Below, piece by piece: positions 42,456-54,000 of a DNA stretch of 64,000 bases (its first letter is position 1; every line of letters begins with the position of its first letter). The notes under the pieces were generated by a model. The model was not told the DNA's origin, ran no database searches, and saw only the letters and a list, made by a program, of their open reading frames with translations. The stretch comes from Protopterus annectens (Eukaryota > Chordata > Ceratodontiformes > Protopteridae), in NCBI RefSeq assembly GCF_019279795.1, contig NC_056727.1:1204945356-1205009355 (forward strand), written 5' to 3'. The translations under genes and the position numbers were made by a program.

Positions 42456-43485
42456 GTAGCAAGGCTTTCAGGAGTGGCCACAGTGTCACCAAATAAATCA
42501 AAGTACTCTCAAAAGGTAAAACAAATTCTAAGAGACCAGCCAGAATGAAAAGATTAAATATATTTAATAATAAAGAACATGAAAATACTAAATATCTATT
42601 TACAATAAACAAAATTTCAGGCATGGGAAATATTAAAAATAACACAGATGGAAAGATTCACACAGCTACAGAAAACAATACTCAACTAATCTCACTAAAT
42701 TTTCCTGACTGATCTAAAGAATTACTCTCCCCTAGGTTTACTTACTAGAGCAAGTCAAGATGAAATGGGTGAGTGGTCCTTCTTTGTCAGGATTCAAAAA
42801 CAGACTGCCCTGAGACCTCTCTCTCATCTAGTGTTAACATAATTTCAGTGCTACATTACAGAACAGCATCACAAAGCTGATCAGCTGACTTCTGGTTCCC
42901 ACACTAGCCACTTTACTTGAAAATGAACCAAGATCTAGCATATGTGTGTTACCATACACACACCTGCAGCTTTGCTAATATGTTTTATAGCATCTGGAAG
43001 GTATAAAACCATTTCAAAAATGACCATCATTCCAGGGTAGCAATTAGTTCACCCCCACGGACAATACAGTAGGATTCCTAATCCTGGTTTTCACAGACCT
43101 ATCTCTGTCTGCAATCAGACCTGTAAGATTAAATTACTTTGTCTAGGCCATAAAGATTGTATTTCAGACCATTTTTCAAAGTTAGCTGGACTGAGATCAA
43201 CCTCCTCTCTTCCAGTATTCTCTGTTACAATATATTAAATTTCAACAGTTATAATATAGTCTGACAAATAGGTGCACTCCTTTTCTATCCAGCATGACCC
43301 ACTGTTGGAACATTTTAGCACATCAGCTTTACAAATACATTTTCAACACAAGCACCTGTACAAATCAGTTTGACATACAAATTACATAATTCTGTACAAA
43401 ACTCCAACTAGCAATGCTGGCATATGTTACACATCCACTGCTCTACTTCCCTATGGCATAGCTGGCAATACCTCACACCATCACA
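42456..43485 (-). mobile_element. Gypsy-type LTR 1, main segment
   Basis: Matches 59,105-60,067 throughout, for example AAGATTCACACAGCTACAGA and TCATCTAGTGTTAACATAAT against its partner. On the minus strand it starts TGTGATGGTGTGAGG, right after a purine tract, so it is the 3' LTR of an element reading right to left. LTRs drive and end transcription of such elements; I did not locate a TATA box or poly(A) signal with confidence. Confidence 0.75.
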
Positions 43486-43500
43486 TCTCTCCCCCTAGTT
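43486..43500 (-). other. Polypurine tract beside LTR 1
   Basis: Minus strand AACTAGGGGGAGAGA lies immediately before the LTR start TGTGATGG. A purine tract there primes second-strand synthesis in LTR retrotransposons, and it fixes the inner edge of the LTR. Confidence 0.75.
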
Positions 43501-43958
43501 TTTCAAGTGACCCTTGAAAAACATGGCATGAGGGACAGGAGCCTGTCTGGAAACACATGAACCCGTACCTTGTCTAAACAGCCCATCTGCATTGACACTG
43601 CAGACCCCCACTATGGTGCTGCACCGTCATCATATGCCTGCAACCCTAGTCTCCACTTTAATAGCTTGGCATTTTGCTGGCTGGCTTGATGTAGCCATAC
43701 ATCCCCCTGAGCCAACTCCTGCCACCCCCTGCAAATGCCGAACACAAGGACCTCTATCATGGTACAGCTTCATCATGTTAACATGGTACAATGTGTGCCC
43801 CTGTCTCCTGCTAAGCAGTCTACCATGTAGTTATTGCTGACCTTCCTCACCACTTCAAAGGGGTCCCTCCCCAAGCCACCTGCAGCTTAATGTCTCTGAC
43901 AGTAATGAGAACCATAATCTGCAGTCCCACAGCATACTCTCGGGCTCAAGTACTTCTG

Positions 43959-44246
43959 TCATACCAGACTTTTTTCTGCTGTTGGGCTCCTGCCAGGTTC
44001 GCCTGGGCCAAAGCCCATGAGCTCCTTAAACCTTGTCCTGAGGTTTAGGACATATGCCATTACAAACTTCTTATGGGATTCACGCACACCCTTCCACTCA
44101 TCACAAATCAAACCTAGCTGTCCCCTCACTCTATGCAGATACAACAGCTCAAAGGGTGAAAATCCTGTGGATTCCTGGGGTACGTCTCTGTATGCAAACA
44201 TCACATGGGGAAAATATTTGTCCCACTCTCTTACACTGGTCTGCAA
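43959..44246 (-). pseudogene. Gypsy integrase C-terminal region
   Basis: 96 codons: WDKYFPHVMFAYRDVPQEST, GFSPFELLYLHRVRGQLGLI. FAYR--P-EST-FSPFELLYG is the hallmark of the segment following the catalytic core in Gypsy integrases. It is in a different frame from the core at 44,149-44,724, with which it overlaps. Confidence 0.85.
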
Positions 44247-44900
44247 ATGCCTGTAGCATGGTCTTTATTGTAGAATTTAACCTCTCCACAAGACCATTAG
44301 TCTGGGGGTGGTAGGAGATGGACTTTAGGTGCTTCACCCCACAGTGCTCCCAGAGACTAGCCATCAGGTCTGACATGAAATTGGTAACTTTGTTAGTATT
44401 TCTCTCAGGAAACCTTCCCTGCTGAAAATCTCTGACAGCTTTTTTGTCACCTTCCCTGCCTTGATAGAGGGCAGAACCACTGCCCTCAGGGTACTTAGTG
44501 GCATAATCTACTACCACCAGGATATACTTCTCTGTGGAACTTGGGGTACTCAGAGGCCCCACAATATCCATAGCTACCATCTGAAACAGCTCCTCAATCA
44601 CAGGCAAAGCCATCAAAGGAGCTTTGACATCATCTCCTGCCTTGCCTACTTTTTGGCACTGCTCACAGGTCCTGTAGGACCCAGTTACATCCCTTGCAAT
44701 CCCAAGCCAATAAAGGTTCTGCATAATACATCTCTTGGTAAGCTTTATGCATATATGACCTGCAAAAGGAACATCAGACTATGGCTAGAATTGCCAGATG
44801 GTGGCTCTGGGCACTACCAGCTGCTGCATTATCTCACTCTTAGGGGTCCACTCTCTCTATACAGTAACCCTTTGTTCTTGCTCTAATTTCTTTAAACATT
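44149..44900 (-). pseudogene. Gypsy integrase, zinc-binding and catalytic core, broken
   Basis: The open stretch (44,724-44,149) reads QNLYWLGIARDVTGSYRTCE then QCQKVGK with the CxxC half of the HHCC zinc motif (residues 20 and 23). VAMDIVGPLS carries the first catalytic aspartate (53) and SYHPQTNGLVERLNS the glutamate (147). The middle aspartate is missing: TNKVTNF stands where TDQGTNF is usual (N111). Upstream, in broken frames to about 44,900, QQLVVPRATIWQF and FAGHICIKLTKR complete the N-terminus. No protease, reverse transcriptase or RNase H of this element is visible next to it; a LINE begins at about 44,930. Confidence 0.85.
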
Positions 44901-44929
44901 TTGGGTTTTTAATACCATGATGGGAATGG

Positions 44930-46090
44930 ACCCCATTCCCAAGTCAAAGTATGATTAAAGTTCATGAAACTAGTATTGATTCACTCCTTGATGGAAGCCA
45001 GAAGTGCTCTTTGCAGAACCCACAATGTGCCCAATAATGACTACTGCAATTCGTATAGTTGCATGTATTAGTAACACAATATACGATTGTATATATTTTT
45101 TTTATAAGACCAGTGGTCCCTACTACTATTGGAACTGTCTGGGTATCTTTCTTCCACACTGCTCTCATTTCTGCCTGCAAATCCTGATATTTTATGACGG
45201 TCTCTATCTGTATATGCAAGACAATGTAGTCACCGGGTGCAGTGATTTCACTGATCAATGCTACTTTTGTCTTCTTTTCATGGACAACTTTATCTGGTTT
45301 TCTCACATCTATCTTCAGAACTTTAGCTAATTTTCTATGATGCTTTGTGGCTCATGTTCCCAGGGTTTTTCACCTACTTCAATATTATAATGTTTCCACA
45401 ATTAACAGTCTTGCCACATTATTACGCCTTTCAATATACAGTCCTTCTGCCATTAGTATGTCACAAACACAGACAAGATGTGCAACTGTTTCCAATTCTG
45501 TTCTGCATTTGTCTATTTCTCACGCATGTTCAATGGACTTTGTAAACTAGCATGTATGCAAGCCCACCGTCTCAGGCCACCAATATTTACATTTAATCTT
45601 TTGATTTAAATTCACCTTTCCTTAACCATTCCTACATTCAATCCTGATAAACATGAGATTCTTCCAGCAGTTTTCTATACTTGCAACTATATTTATGCAT
45701 TTTACACATTTCTTGCCTTCTCATCTGATCCTTCATCTTATATTCATTCTTCTGTTTTCTGGCACATTCAGTTGCTGCCTGATTTTTATTTACTTCTGCT
45801 TTGATTTTTATTCCCACTTGATACTGATATGCTTCTGCTAGACTACTAAGTGAAGTCATCTTGGATTTATTCTCATGTTTCAAAATTTTCACTGTTTGGG
45901 TCTTGTGAGTTCAGCAGTCCCACGATGGCAGAGCTATACATGTAACCAATTTCAAGAAGGCCTATACCACCTTCGGAGCAGGGACTATATAATCTTGGCA
46001 TACACAGATTTTTATAAATCATTTGAGGAGTATGAAGCATTCCTTCTTGTTTTCCTGTGTAATCAAACACCGTTTAGAGCCAGTCAATCA
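44930..46090 (-). mobile_element. R4/Dong-like LINE relic (C-terminal part of ORF)
   Basis: The minus strand gives MPRLYSPCSEGGIGLLEIGY (about 46,000), a run rich in lysine and glutamine (45,892-45,638), and RKPDKVVHEKKTKVALISEI then ETVIKYQDLQAEMRAVWKKD and TVPIVVGTTGLIKK (45,306-45,100). Wording of the type RPD-V---K-K---I-D-A-PGD ... KYQDL--E---W ... VPIVVGA-G marks the C-terminal domain of a non-LTR retrotransposon group with a restriction-like endonuclease (R4/Dong and relatives). The polymerase is absent. It separates the Gypsy integrase from whatever lay upstream. Confidence 0.6.
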
Positions 46091-46249
46091 CTCTAAAACT
46101 GTAAGTTAGGGCAGGAAGAGAAAACTGGTTTATAGCTTAAAAGTTTGCTCCTAGATGTCAACACTGTTTTAATCTTCTAAAATATTCCTAAGTTTTATTC
46201 ACATTTGTTCATGTTCTGCTGATCCTTCATCAATTCCCAAATTGAAACA

Positions 46250-46755
46250 AGGAAAATTCTACGTCATCTGTCCTATGGGGATTGCCTGAAATTACACACA
46301 CTATTCTATTGTAGACTAGTCAAAGGCGATCTCTGCCTTGCATACCAGGCAATCTCGGACCCTGCTTTAGTGGAAACACTGCATCACCACAAGTCAAATG
46401 GTACACAGGTTATTCAATCTAAAGACCTTAAACTAGTATGTGGCATTAATAGAACCTGCTTGAGGGACAGAACCATCTCCCAGGAAACCTTCCCTGCTGA
46501 AAATCTCTGACAAAGCATTTGCTACCTTTCCTGCCTTGAAGTTATCACACCTTTGGAACAGACTTCCACTTCATGTCAGAGCACCTCATTGGTGGTCTTC
46601 AAATGCAGTCCGAATGATTGGATGGGTAACCATAAATTCACACAAGGCGTTCCACCTTTGTCCATCTTCAACAGAGGCATTCGGTGCTGATCATTGTAAG
46701 GGAACTAGGGCCATTAGCTTAGTAACTTCCTATGATACTATTAAAGGTCAGTAAA
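46250..46755 (+). mobile_element. CR1-like LINE fragment E, 3' end
   Basis: Plus-strand reading gives LVKGDLCLAYQAISDPALVE, TLHHHKSNGTQVIQSKDLKL and CGINRTCLRDRTISQ, the CR1 C-terminus. It resumes after 46,540 as EQTSTSCQSTSLVVFK and ends with the tail AGGGCCATTAGCTTAGTAAC (46,702-46,721) that also closes copy C. A 58-base segment at 46,482-46,539 is foreign and matches Gypsy integrase. Confidence 0.75.
46482..46539. repeat. 58-bp Gypsy integrase segment inside a CR1 fragment
   Basis: From AGGAAACCTTCCCTGCTGAA onward the first 31 bases are identical to 44,407-44,437, and the rest, ending CTGCCTTGA, is similar to 44,438-44,465. In CR1 copy C the protein runs straight from RDRFITQ to DALEQTS, so the segment is an insertion. 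Orientation is the same as in the integrase relic. Confidence 0.8.
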
Positions 46756-46779
46756 TTTCTTCCACAATTTACAGAGGGC

Positions 46780-47460
46780 AATAATTTTGATAGCTTTATT
46801 CATATATTTGAGAGAGTATGTAAACAGTATAAAGTTAACCAAGGGCTCTGGCTATTGGCTCCTGACCACCTTACTCCATGGTATAGCTGTAATTGCAGTT
46901 TTTAAATTGCCTGATACTGATTATGTAAACTATGATAAAGTTAAACAATGTTTATTGGAATGTTTTAAACACCTGAAGCTTACAGAAAAAAAAGTTTTGT
47001 GAGCACAGACGCAAGGCAGATGAAAGTGTGTGCGTGTTATATTGCTGAGTTGCACACTTATTTTCATAGGTGGGTGAGTTGGTATCAGGTCCCCACTTTT
47101 ATAAGGCTGGCAGACCTTATGGTGAGGGAACAAGCTCTTAACACTTTGCCTGAGGACATGAGAACCTGGTTGGCAGACTGAGTGCAACTCTGCAGATAAG
47201 CTGGGGAAAATAAGGGGACCTTCACTTAGCAAGCAGGGCAGCAGTGCACAAGAAGGGGATACCCAGTGCTGAACATGGATATAATGGAACCCATGGTGGG
47301 CAGCTTAGGCCACCCCAACAGAGTCCACCAGTAACAGGGAAAGCCACTAGTTCAGGTACATGGCCAAGATGAAGGTTTAGATGTTTTAAATGCAACCATT
47401 GAGGGACATGTAGCATACAGATGTCCACAGAAGCAAGGTGGGGGAACAAAAGGTGGGGAA
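46780..47460 (+). pseudogene. Gypsy-type gag relic with zinc knuckle
   Basis: Plus strand: VAVFKLPDTDYVNYDKVKQ-like wording (46,890-46,950) and LADLMVREQALNTLPEDMRT then WLAD (47,108-47,181). The second part matches the L-DL---EQ-L--LP-----W pattern of vertebrate Gypsy gag proteins. Near 47,389 CFKCNH-GHVAYRCP is a CCHC zinc knuckle broken by a stop. Several frame changes occur. It is on the opposite strand from the integrase at 44 kb, so it belongs to another copy or to an inverted piece. Confidence 0.65.
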
Positions 47461-47965
47461 GTCAGCAATTGGGAATAACAGTATACCAGTGGTAAGTTGC
47501 CTGGTGACAACAGGGGTACCAGACTTATCACTGGACTTTATATCCTTAGTGGATGGAAAACAGGCCACTGCTATGAGAGAGAGAGAGCCTCTGACAACCA
47601 TTGTGCAGTCTGCAGTGGTTAGAGAGGAGAAGTACTTGCTTGATCATTGCACTCCAGTCTAGGTTTAGGAGGGACCCCATTCCAAATACCTTTGACCAGG
47701 GTTTACCTTGACTGGAAGGGTGGAAAGGAAGCACGCAAGTAGGTGTGTATGAGGATTTTCCTGCAGATGTCGTGGTAGGGAATGATATTGATAATGCAGT
47801 ACCTTGTGTGCGTACAGTTTTATGCAGTCAGACTTGGAGACAGGCATGTGGGGCTAGTAGCCTTCAGAGGACCCAAACTGACCCCACACCTGAAGCCAGG
47901 GTTGGTAAGGTGGCTATTTCAGGGAGGGTGCTACCCTGTAGCAGCAAGCCTGAAGGTGAGCCATA
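47461..47965 (+). pseudogene. Possible retroelement protease relic
   Basis: Follows the gag relic. VVSCLVTTGVPDLSLDFISL (about 47,490) could be a degraded V-C-VDTG active-site region, and VYEDFPADVVVGNDIDN (47,742-47,790) fits the later V-LG-D-- block of retroviral-type proteases. The catalytic D-T/S-G triad is not intact. Assignment depends mainly on position after gag. Confidence 0.4.
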
Positions 47966-50141
47966 GCTGCTGGTAGGCACTGATGTATTTCTCCATTATG
48001 CTATTTATAAATCCTTATCAAGCAGGAAACCTGTTAGAAAACTCTGACAAGAGCATTTGGATCATTCACATAATATATAAACGTTCTGTAGTTTACCTTT
48101 TTCTCATTTGGAATGGTACAGTAGAATGCTTTAATAACTTTAAAACATGTATAACAGATACAAGCTTCCTACGTTTTAAAAGTGAGATCTCACTGTCAAG
48201 CATACATTTATAAACAGCATAATGGCGAAATAGGTACAACTTTGTATAAAAAGGCAGTGAAGGCAAATATTTATTGACATAGGACAAGTATGCACTCCCC
48301 CACATATATCTAAGAATATATTGCAAAATCAAGTTTTAAGAGGGTAGCAAAACTTAAAGATATGCATGTGCAGCTAGAGGATAGAGCACAGGATTTTTCA
48401 AAAAGCAGTTAAACACTGATATTAGGCATGCTCAAAGTATTACTAAAAAACATACAACAGAGATAAGACCGTATTTTCAATCTCCAGACCCTAGACTACT
48501 CAGACCGAATGAATATAACAAGAAACTTTGATATACTATCGCACATAGTAAAAATACTTTTAATATTGATAAAGTAATAGATACTGGCAAATATTAACAG
48601 ATATTCCTGAACTTACAGGTTTAATTGAACCAAGATATGCCTACAGGAGACAAAAAAAAACTTAAAGGATATGCTACGTTACAGAAGCAAACTGGATTAG
48701 AGCGGTTTGTTATTAAAAAGAGGGACATTTAAATGTAATAATTATACATTTTGTAATCATCTGTACACAGGAAAAAGTATAGGACATCCAATAACAGGCA
48801 AAGATTTTTTTTTATCCATTTCCGACTTTTTCCAGCTTTACCTCTTATTTTATTTTTAATTTTTCCCCTTTTTATTTTGTGATGACGTCAGCTCCGTCAG
48901 GGCTATCAGCCTACCAGAATTGAGCTCAAGGGCACATTTCCAGCTTTCCCCATAATCTGCGAGTTCGAGTGGTTCATGGGTTATTCAAACGAGCGCTTTA
49001 GAAACAGTAGTTATTCAAACATTAAGGTCAATCTATCTGCTGGTGCGCTTTCAGTAGTTATTCTTATTCGGAAACAGCTTGCTCACTCTAAGTAATCATC
49101 TGCCAGTTTGGGTTATTCTTATTAGCTTTGGAAGGAATTGGATGTTTTCAAATGGATTCTGGCTCTTTATTGAAATGGCTTTCTTGGCTTCAAGTCAACA
49201 GCTGCAGCAATCAGGAACAAGTCAGGTAGGAAACCACCCCTTAAAGCCTAGACAAGCATGTTGTGTTTACTAGAGCTAAAATTTATCTACAGGTTAATGA
49301 AGGAAGATGTTGACACTCATATACAATTAGTAAAATAATTTGTAGTATCAAGGCAAACTACACATTCCACTTCATCTTTGTCATTGAGTACCTGTACTCT
49401 TTTTACTGCACAACTGCATAACCAGACTAAAACTTCACTCATTTTTCTACATCTGAGTCAACGTTTATATTCTTACTTTGTGTTAGAGGATTCTTAAGGT
49501 TTACACTATTATCTTGCACATGATGAGGCAGTCTAGAAAACTGAGAGGATTACTATTAATTGTCTTTGCTGTATATGTGCATGTGAAGAAACAATGGTGG
49601 GAAATGCCCTTAAGAAAAGAAAAGCATCACTAGTCATTAGTTCTGTGAAACAGCACCAGATTATATTGACTTAAAAAAAGTACTGCATAACGCACTCAAA
49701 ACTCAGCAGGATACATTTTGAAAGTATTAACAATGTGGAATTTTTAATCAGTACTTTTTAAGAAAACTGATAATCTACAGTTTTAGCATTGCCTTGTAGA
49801 CCACGCTGTTTACTTACTTAGCAGGTGCCACTGCAGAAGGGGAAAAAGCAGCATGACACGAATAAAATGTGTGCGTGTGTGTAGTCCTCCTAGTCAGTGA
49901 AACTCTACGCTATCCTGACGTAACTGAGTGTGAAAAAAGCAAAACAAAGCAACAATAACGCTTTCCTGGACATGTCTCAATTTCTTTACTTTTGTCAAGA
50001 AGGGAATAAAGGATTATACCTTGTAAGCAGCTGTTTGATTTTTTTTTCCTTACAGTGGCACTGTCAACATTTTTCCTCACATTGCTGGACTTTTACTGTT
50101 GCTTTTGATAGGCTCTATTCTTCATAGTTCAGTGATTATAT

Positions 50142-50175
<34 letters not shown>

Positions 50176-50590
50176 AATTTTTTAATCTCCTGCTCAGTTA
50201 CCTTGATAAAAAATTGAGTGATCACAAAATGCATGGACCATGGAGCAAACAGTTTTTCTTTGGATGTGGTATGTGGGTTTCTTTGGATGTGATGTGTGGG
50301 TTTCAATGATGTTAGAATGAATGTAAGTTTCAATGGCAAAGAAGTTTTAATGCCAAGTCTATTTCCATTGTGAGACAGCATTGCCTTGTTTAGCAGATGT
50401 CTTCGTGTTTGTGCATTGTGCTATACAATGCAAAAATAAAATCCAAATAATCAGTGTAGAAAAGCAGTGTGCACACATTAGTGTTTATGGTAAATGGGGT
50501 GAAAAGACAGATAATGGGACATTGATTGCAGGGGAACTCTGGTGCCATATATTGGTTGTCTGTTCTTCAGTTTGCATTTGAAAGTCAGTA
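47966..50590. other. No recognised gene; simple repeats
   Basis: About 2.6 kb of mostly AT-rich sequence. Visible items are a TA-rich microsatellite at 50,137-50,177, a repeated TTTCTTTGGATGTG at 50,257 and 50,279, and one TGACGTCA octamer (CRE-like) at 48,883-48,890, which alone is not evidence of a promoter. No coding region could be supported. Confidence 0.45.
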
Positions 50591-51180
50591 TCCCACAATT
50601 CCATTGGAGTGGGCAGGGTTACATAATTATGTACACAAATGTGATGTTAATCAGCGTACAGATTTGTACCCATTTTTCATGGGCCTTGTCCAGATTTTTG
50701 ATGTTTCCAGGTTGAGAGCTATGCCTATGGCAATTGTAACTCAATTTATTTTAACGAAGTACACAAAATGTACAGCATATTACATTGGTAAGACACATCA
50801 AAAATTTAAGGAGCAGATATGCCAACACCTATCTGAAATTAATAGGAAAATCCAAACAAATGCACTTTCTAAGCACATAATGGAAACAAATACAACACAC
50901 ACTTAAATTTTTGATACTTCAGACAATTACGAAACCATTGACAGGTGCTGATATTGTATACAACTGAATATGAAAAAATGAAATGGATATTAAAGTTTAA
51001 AGCCCATATGCCACCAGGAATAAATGGTGTTACTTCTTTAAGACCATATCTTAAAATATTTGCATAATCGGATATATAGAGGAGTCAATATGACTCAGGA
51101 TTTGTCATTAATATCCTTAGTTTTAGGTAATGGCTGTCTTTAGCCTGAGGAAGCAGACTGGTGAAAGTGTATTTGTGTAT
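50590..51180 (+). mobile_element. PLE family C, endonuclease fragment
   Basis: Plus strand: KCTAYYIGKTHQKFKEQICQ (50,768-50,827) with HLSEINRKIQTNALSKHIME following. This is the YIG block, arginine/lysine helix and the NAL--HI segment of a PLE GIY-YIG nuclease. MKWILKFKAHMPPGINGV (near 50,970) is the C-terminal block, in another frame. At 51,145 CTGAGGA followed by GAAAG at 51,163 looks like a worn hammerhead core. No polymerase accompanies it. Confidence 0.7.
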
Positions 51181-51469
51181 GTGCACTTGCAGTTTTTATA
51201 ATTTTATTCTTTTTATTACCTGACAGTTTATTCATATTAAAAAGTTTTATACTTAGATAGGTTTCATGGTTCCAGTTGTATTGTTATTATTGGGTTAAAT
51301 ACTTAAGTTAGTTGACAAGGAAAAAGAAAAGATCATAGTTTAGCCTGCTGTTTAGATATGACTATAGACTGTTATATTGATGAAAATAGGCAATACTCCT
51401 AGGATTACTTATAAAAATAGTTACAACTTAAAAAAAAATTTTTACAAAATAATTCTTACAAGGTTACTA

Positions 51470-51760
51470 GTTTGAGTGCATCTAGTAATACAGGTAATGG
51501 CATGTATAAATGCGGTACTTGTACAGCTTGTATGTATATTTTAGAAGGTACTTTTGTCAATTTGAAGCAGCAAGACAAAACTAAAGCTATTCCAGGGATT
51601 TCCAATTGTAAAACAACAGGAATTGTATATATTAGTCTATGTTCTCATTGCGATTGTTTTTATGTGGGGATGTCTACTAGGAACCTAGAAAATCATGGTA
51701 AGGAACACTTGTATTTTATTAAGGCAGAAGATTTAAACAATGCTTTGTTCCAATAAAGTC
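51470..51760 (+). mobile_element. PLE fragment, cysteine cluster and GIY-YIG start
   Basis: 94 codons: MYKCGTCTACMYILEGTF has the CxxCxxC cluster; SNCKTTGIVYISLCSHCDCF then YVGMSTRNLENHGKEHLYFI carries the VYI and YVG blocks, with NNALFQ at the stop. The arginine helix is altered (NLENHGKEH). It lies downstream of the first family C fragment in the same orientation, so the two may be tandem partial copies, a common PLE arrangement. Confidence 0.75.
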
Positions 51761-51829
51761 TGATAAAGTGGAGAATAAAGGTTAACACTTGATCCATTAG
51801 CTGAGCTGGTCTTGGTTTCTTTGTGTCTT

Positions 51830-54000
51830 AGTGTAGTTCTTTTATTTTCTAAGAACCTGTCGGCCAACAGGTTAGCTATGTCCACAGGCTCAGTATATGT
51901 GGTATTAATTACCAGTTAGGCAGAAATATGGGCCTTTCCTTTTAAGTTAGGTGATGCAACTAATTTGGATTCATAGTTTGCTTTATAGGACTTCACAAAA
52001 AGTCTTATTTGCTTGTTTAAGCTGAGGGAGTGTTCCAGTTTAGGGGTCGCTCTTGCTTACTCTTGGATAGCAATGTCTTCCTCTTATTGTAAAGCTTGTT
52101 AATGGCAGTTGTCCGCCAGGTAGGTTTGCTCTTCCTTGGAAAGCTTGTTTTGGTCCCAGTCAGGTATGGAAGTCAATACGGTTATACAGGAATTGCCAGG
52201 TCCATCTGAGAGGGAGGTGGAATGAAGCTATTTATACCACCCCGTATGAGGTTATAATCTGCTTTGGAGAAGTTTTTTAGTTTAATTGCTGCTGGGGGGA
52301 GGGGTCAGGTGCAACAGTCATTTCAAATGAGACTGGTCTGTGGTCAGATCCTGCCAAGACCAACCTTATAGTACAGGTGCTACAGTGGTCCACCATATTG
52401 GTAAGCATCAGATCCAGGATGTTGGCACCAGCTGTGGGGGTGTCAACCAGCTGCTCCAGGGCATTGGAGTTAAAGTCAAGGAACCTTTGAGCAAGTGAGT
52501 TTGAGCACAAATACTTTACCCAGTCAATGGATGGGAAGTTAGTCACCCAAAACCATGGTGTTCAGATGTATCTTGATAGACTCAAGTATATCCAAATAGG
52601 CAGAGTGAATGTCCGGATTCATGGAGGGGGTCCTGTTGCTTGCAATGACTTGAATAGGTGTTCTACCAAAAGTTAATTGCACCTGAAGTATCTCCAGGGA
52701 ATCGTACTGTTTGACCAATCTGGAGGTGTATTTATCATTAATGAATATTAATATATTTTCTCCTTTAGTTTTCACACCTTCAGTTTCTGGCCTGAATGTG
52801 TGGAAAGAGAAGTAACTTGGTATGGCTGAGGTGCTCTCCACAGCCTTGAACCAGGTCACCGTGACTGCACAAATGTCTGCATCTTCCAATGTGAGGACTG
52901 CTTCCAGCGAGTGTGCATGTTAAGACTCCTAGCATTTAGCAGCATAAGCTTGAGGTTGTTTTTACATTGGGAATTTTGCCCGTGAGACACTGCCTAAAAG
53001 GGCACTATGGTGGTGGCAAGAGCCTTAGCTAGCAGCCAAAATTACAGGGGTGACAGATGAAGACCATCTCTGGCAAAGCATTGAGGTTTGTTGATCAGAT
53101 CATCCCAGGCTGACAGACAGATACTGGGATCTCCTTAGAATGACACCAGAAACTAAGCAAGTTATTGACGTCAATCATTTTGTTTGTATTGAGGCATCAT
53201 ACTAGTTGAGGGCAAAATGCTGCTTAAGGCTAGGGACATACCTGCCAGAGACACAGTTTGAGAGCTCAGTCATGTCTTTTTTCATATAGTCCAGACAGGT
53301 ACATCAAGTCGTTCACACCAACATGGACTATGACAGAGTCATAACAGTACCAGTTGAAAGACTTGAGTGCATGTGTGATATGGTGTATACTGGCACCTGA
53401 CAGACAACTGACAGTGACCTTTTCCTTATTCAGCCTGGTGAGAGGGACATGCGTCTCTCACGATAGAATCACTTATAGCTAAGATTTGGTTTTGTGGTTT
53501 TCCTCATGAGCTTGACAGGTGAGACACTGGCACATGAGCTATTGTGTGTAATTTGTTCTGCAGAGGAAGTAGTGTGTGTAGCGTGCTTGTGTTTTGTTTG
53601 GGAGGTCTCTGGTGAGGACCCCCACATCAGTAACTATTATGATGTGGGTTTGGGTAGAGTAGGATGCGAGGTGTACATACAGACAACCAGCTCATTGTCA
53701 TATGTAGTAACTGGTGTGTGAAAGAGCATGGATTCAAGGTTCTTAATACAGCTGCATCTCTCATATGCTGAGTTTATGTGGACTAGGAGTAGACGGTCAT
53801 CAGTGAACATGAGGCAGTTGCTATAGTTCCTCAGGATGCCATGTCAACCAAGCTGGCTGGAGAAACTGTGGGGAATTGGATATGGTCAGGAAAAAAGAGG
53901 TTGCACTTAGGAATGGCTAATGGATGATAGCTGTGTTGGTACCTCTGAGGCTAGGCTTAAGTGTTCCACCTGATAGTAGAGCAGGGTTGAGAAAAACCTC
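51830..54000 (-). mobile_element. CR1-like LINE copy B, endonuclease and ORF1
   Basis: The minus strand reads, from right to left: ORF1 esterase-like wording YDSVIVHVGVNDLMYLSGLY (about 53,345-53,286); endonuclease DADICAVTVTWFKAVESTSA then YTSRLVKQYDSLEILQVQLT and AYLDILESIKIHLNTMVLGD (52,889-52,539); then TNFPSIDWVKYLC, ANILDLMLTNMVDHCST and AGSDHRPVSFEMTV (52,546-52,277); and DIANLLADRFLENK at about 51,850. The polymerase is missing. It is the same family as copies A and C; SDHRP is the conserved endonuclease histidine region. Confidence 0.8.

Noticed and set aside
48883-48890. CRE-like TGACGTCA as a promoter element
   Set aside because: A single octamer with no adjacent transcription unit is weak evidence.
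49174-49260. An ATG (MAFLASSQQLQQSGTSQ) followed by a good splice donor (CAG then GTAGGA), possible first coding exon on the plus strand
   Set aside because: No known protein start was recognised, no promoter is evident, and a short open stretch with GTAGG after it is common by chance.
51145-51180. Hammerhead core at the family C PLE end
   Set aside because: CTGAGGA and GAAAG are present but stems I and II do not pair by eye, so it is not listed as an RNA.
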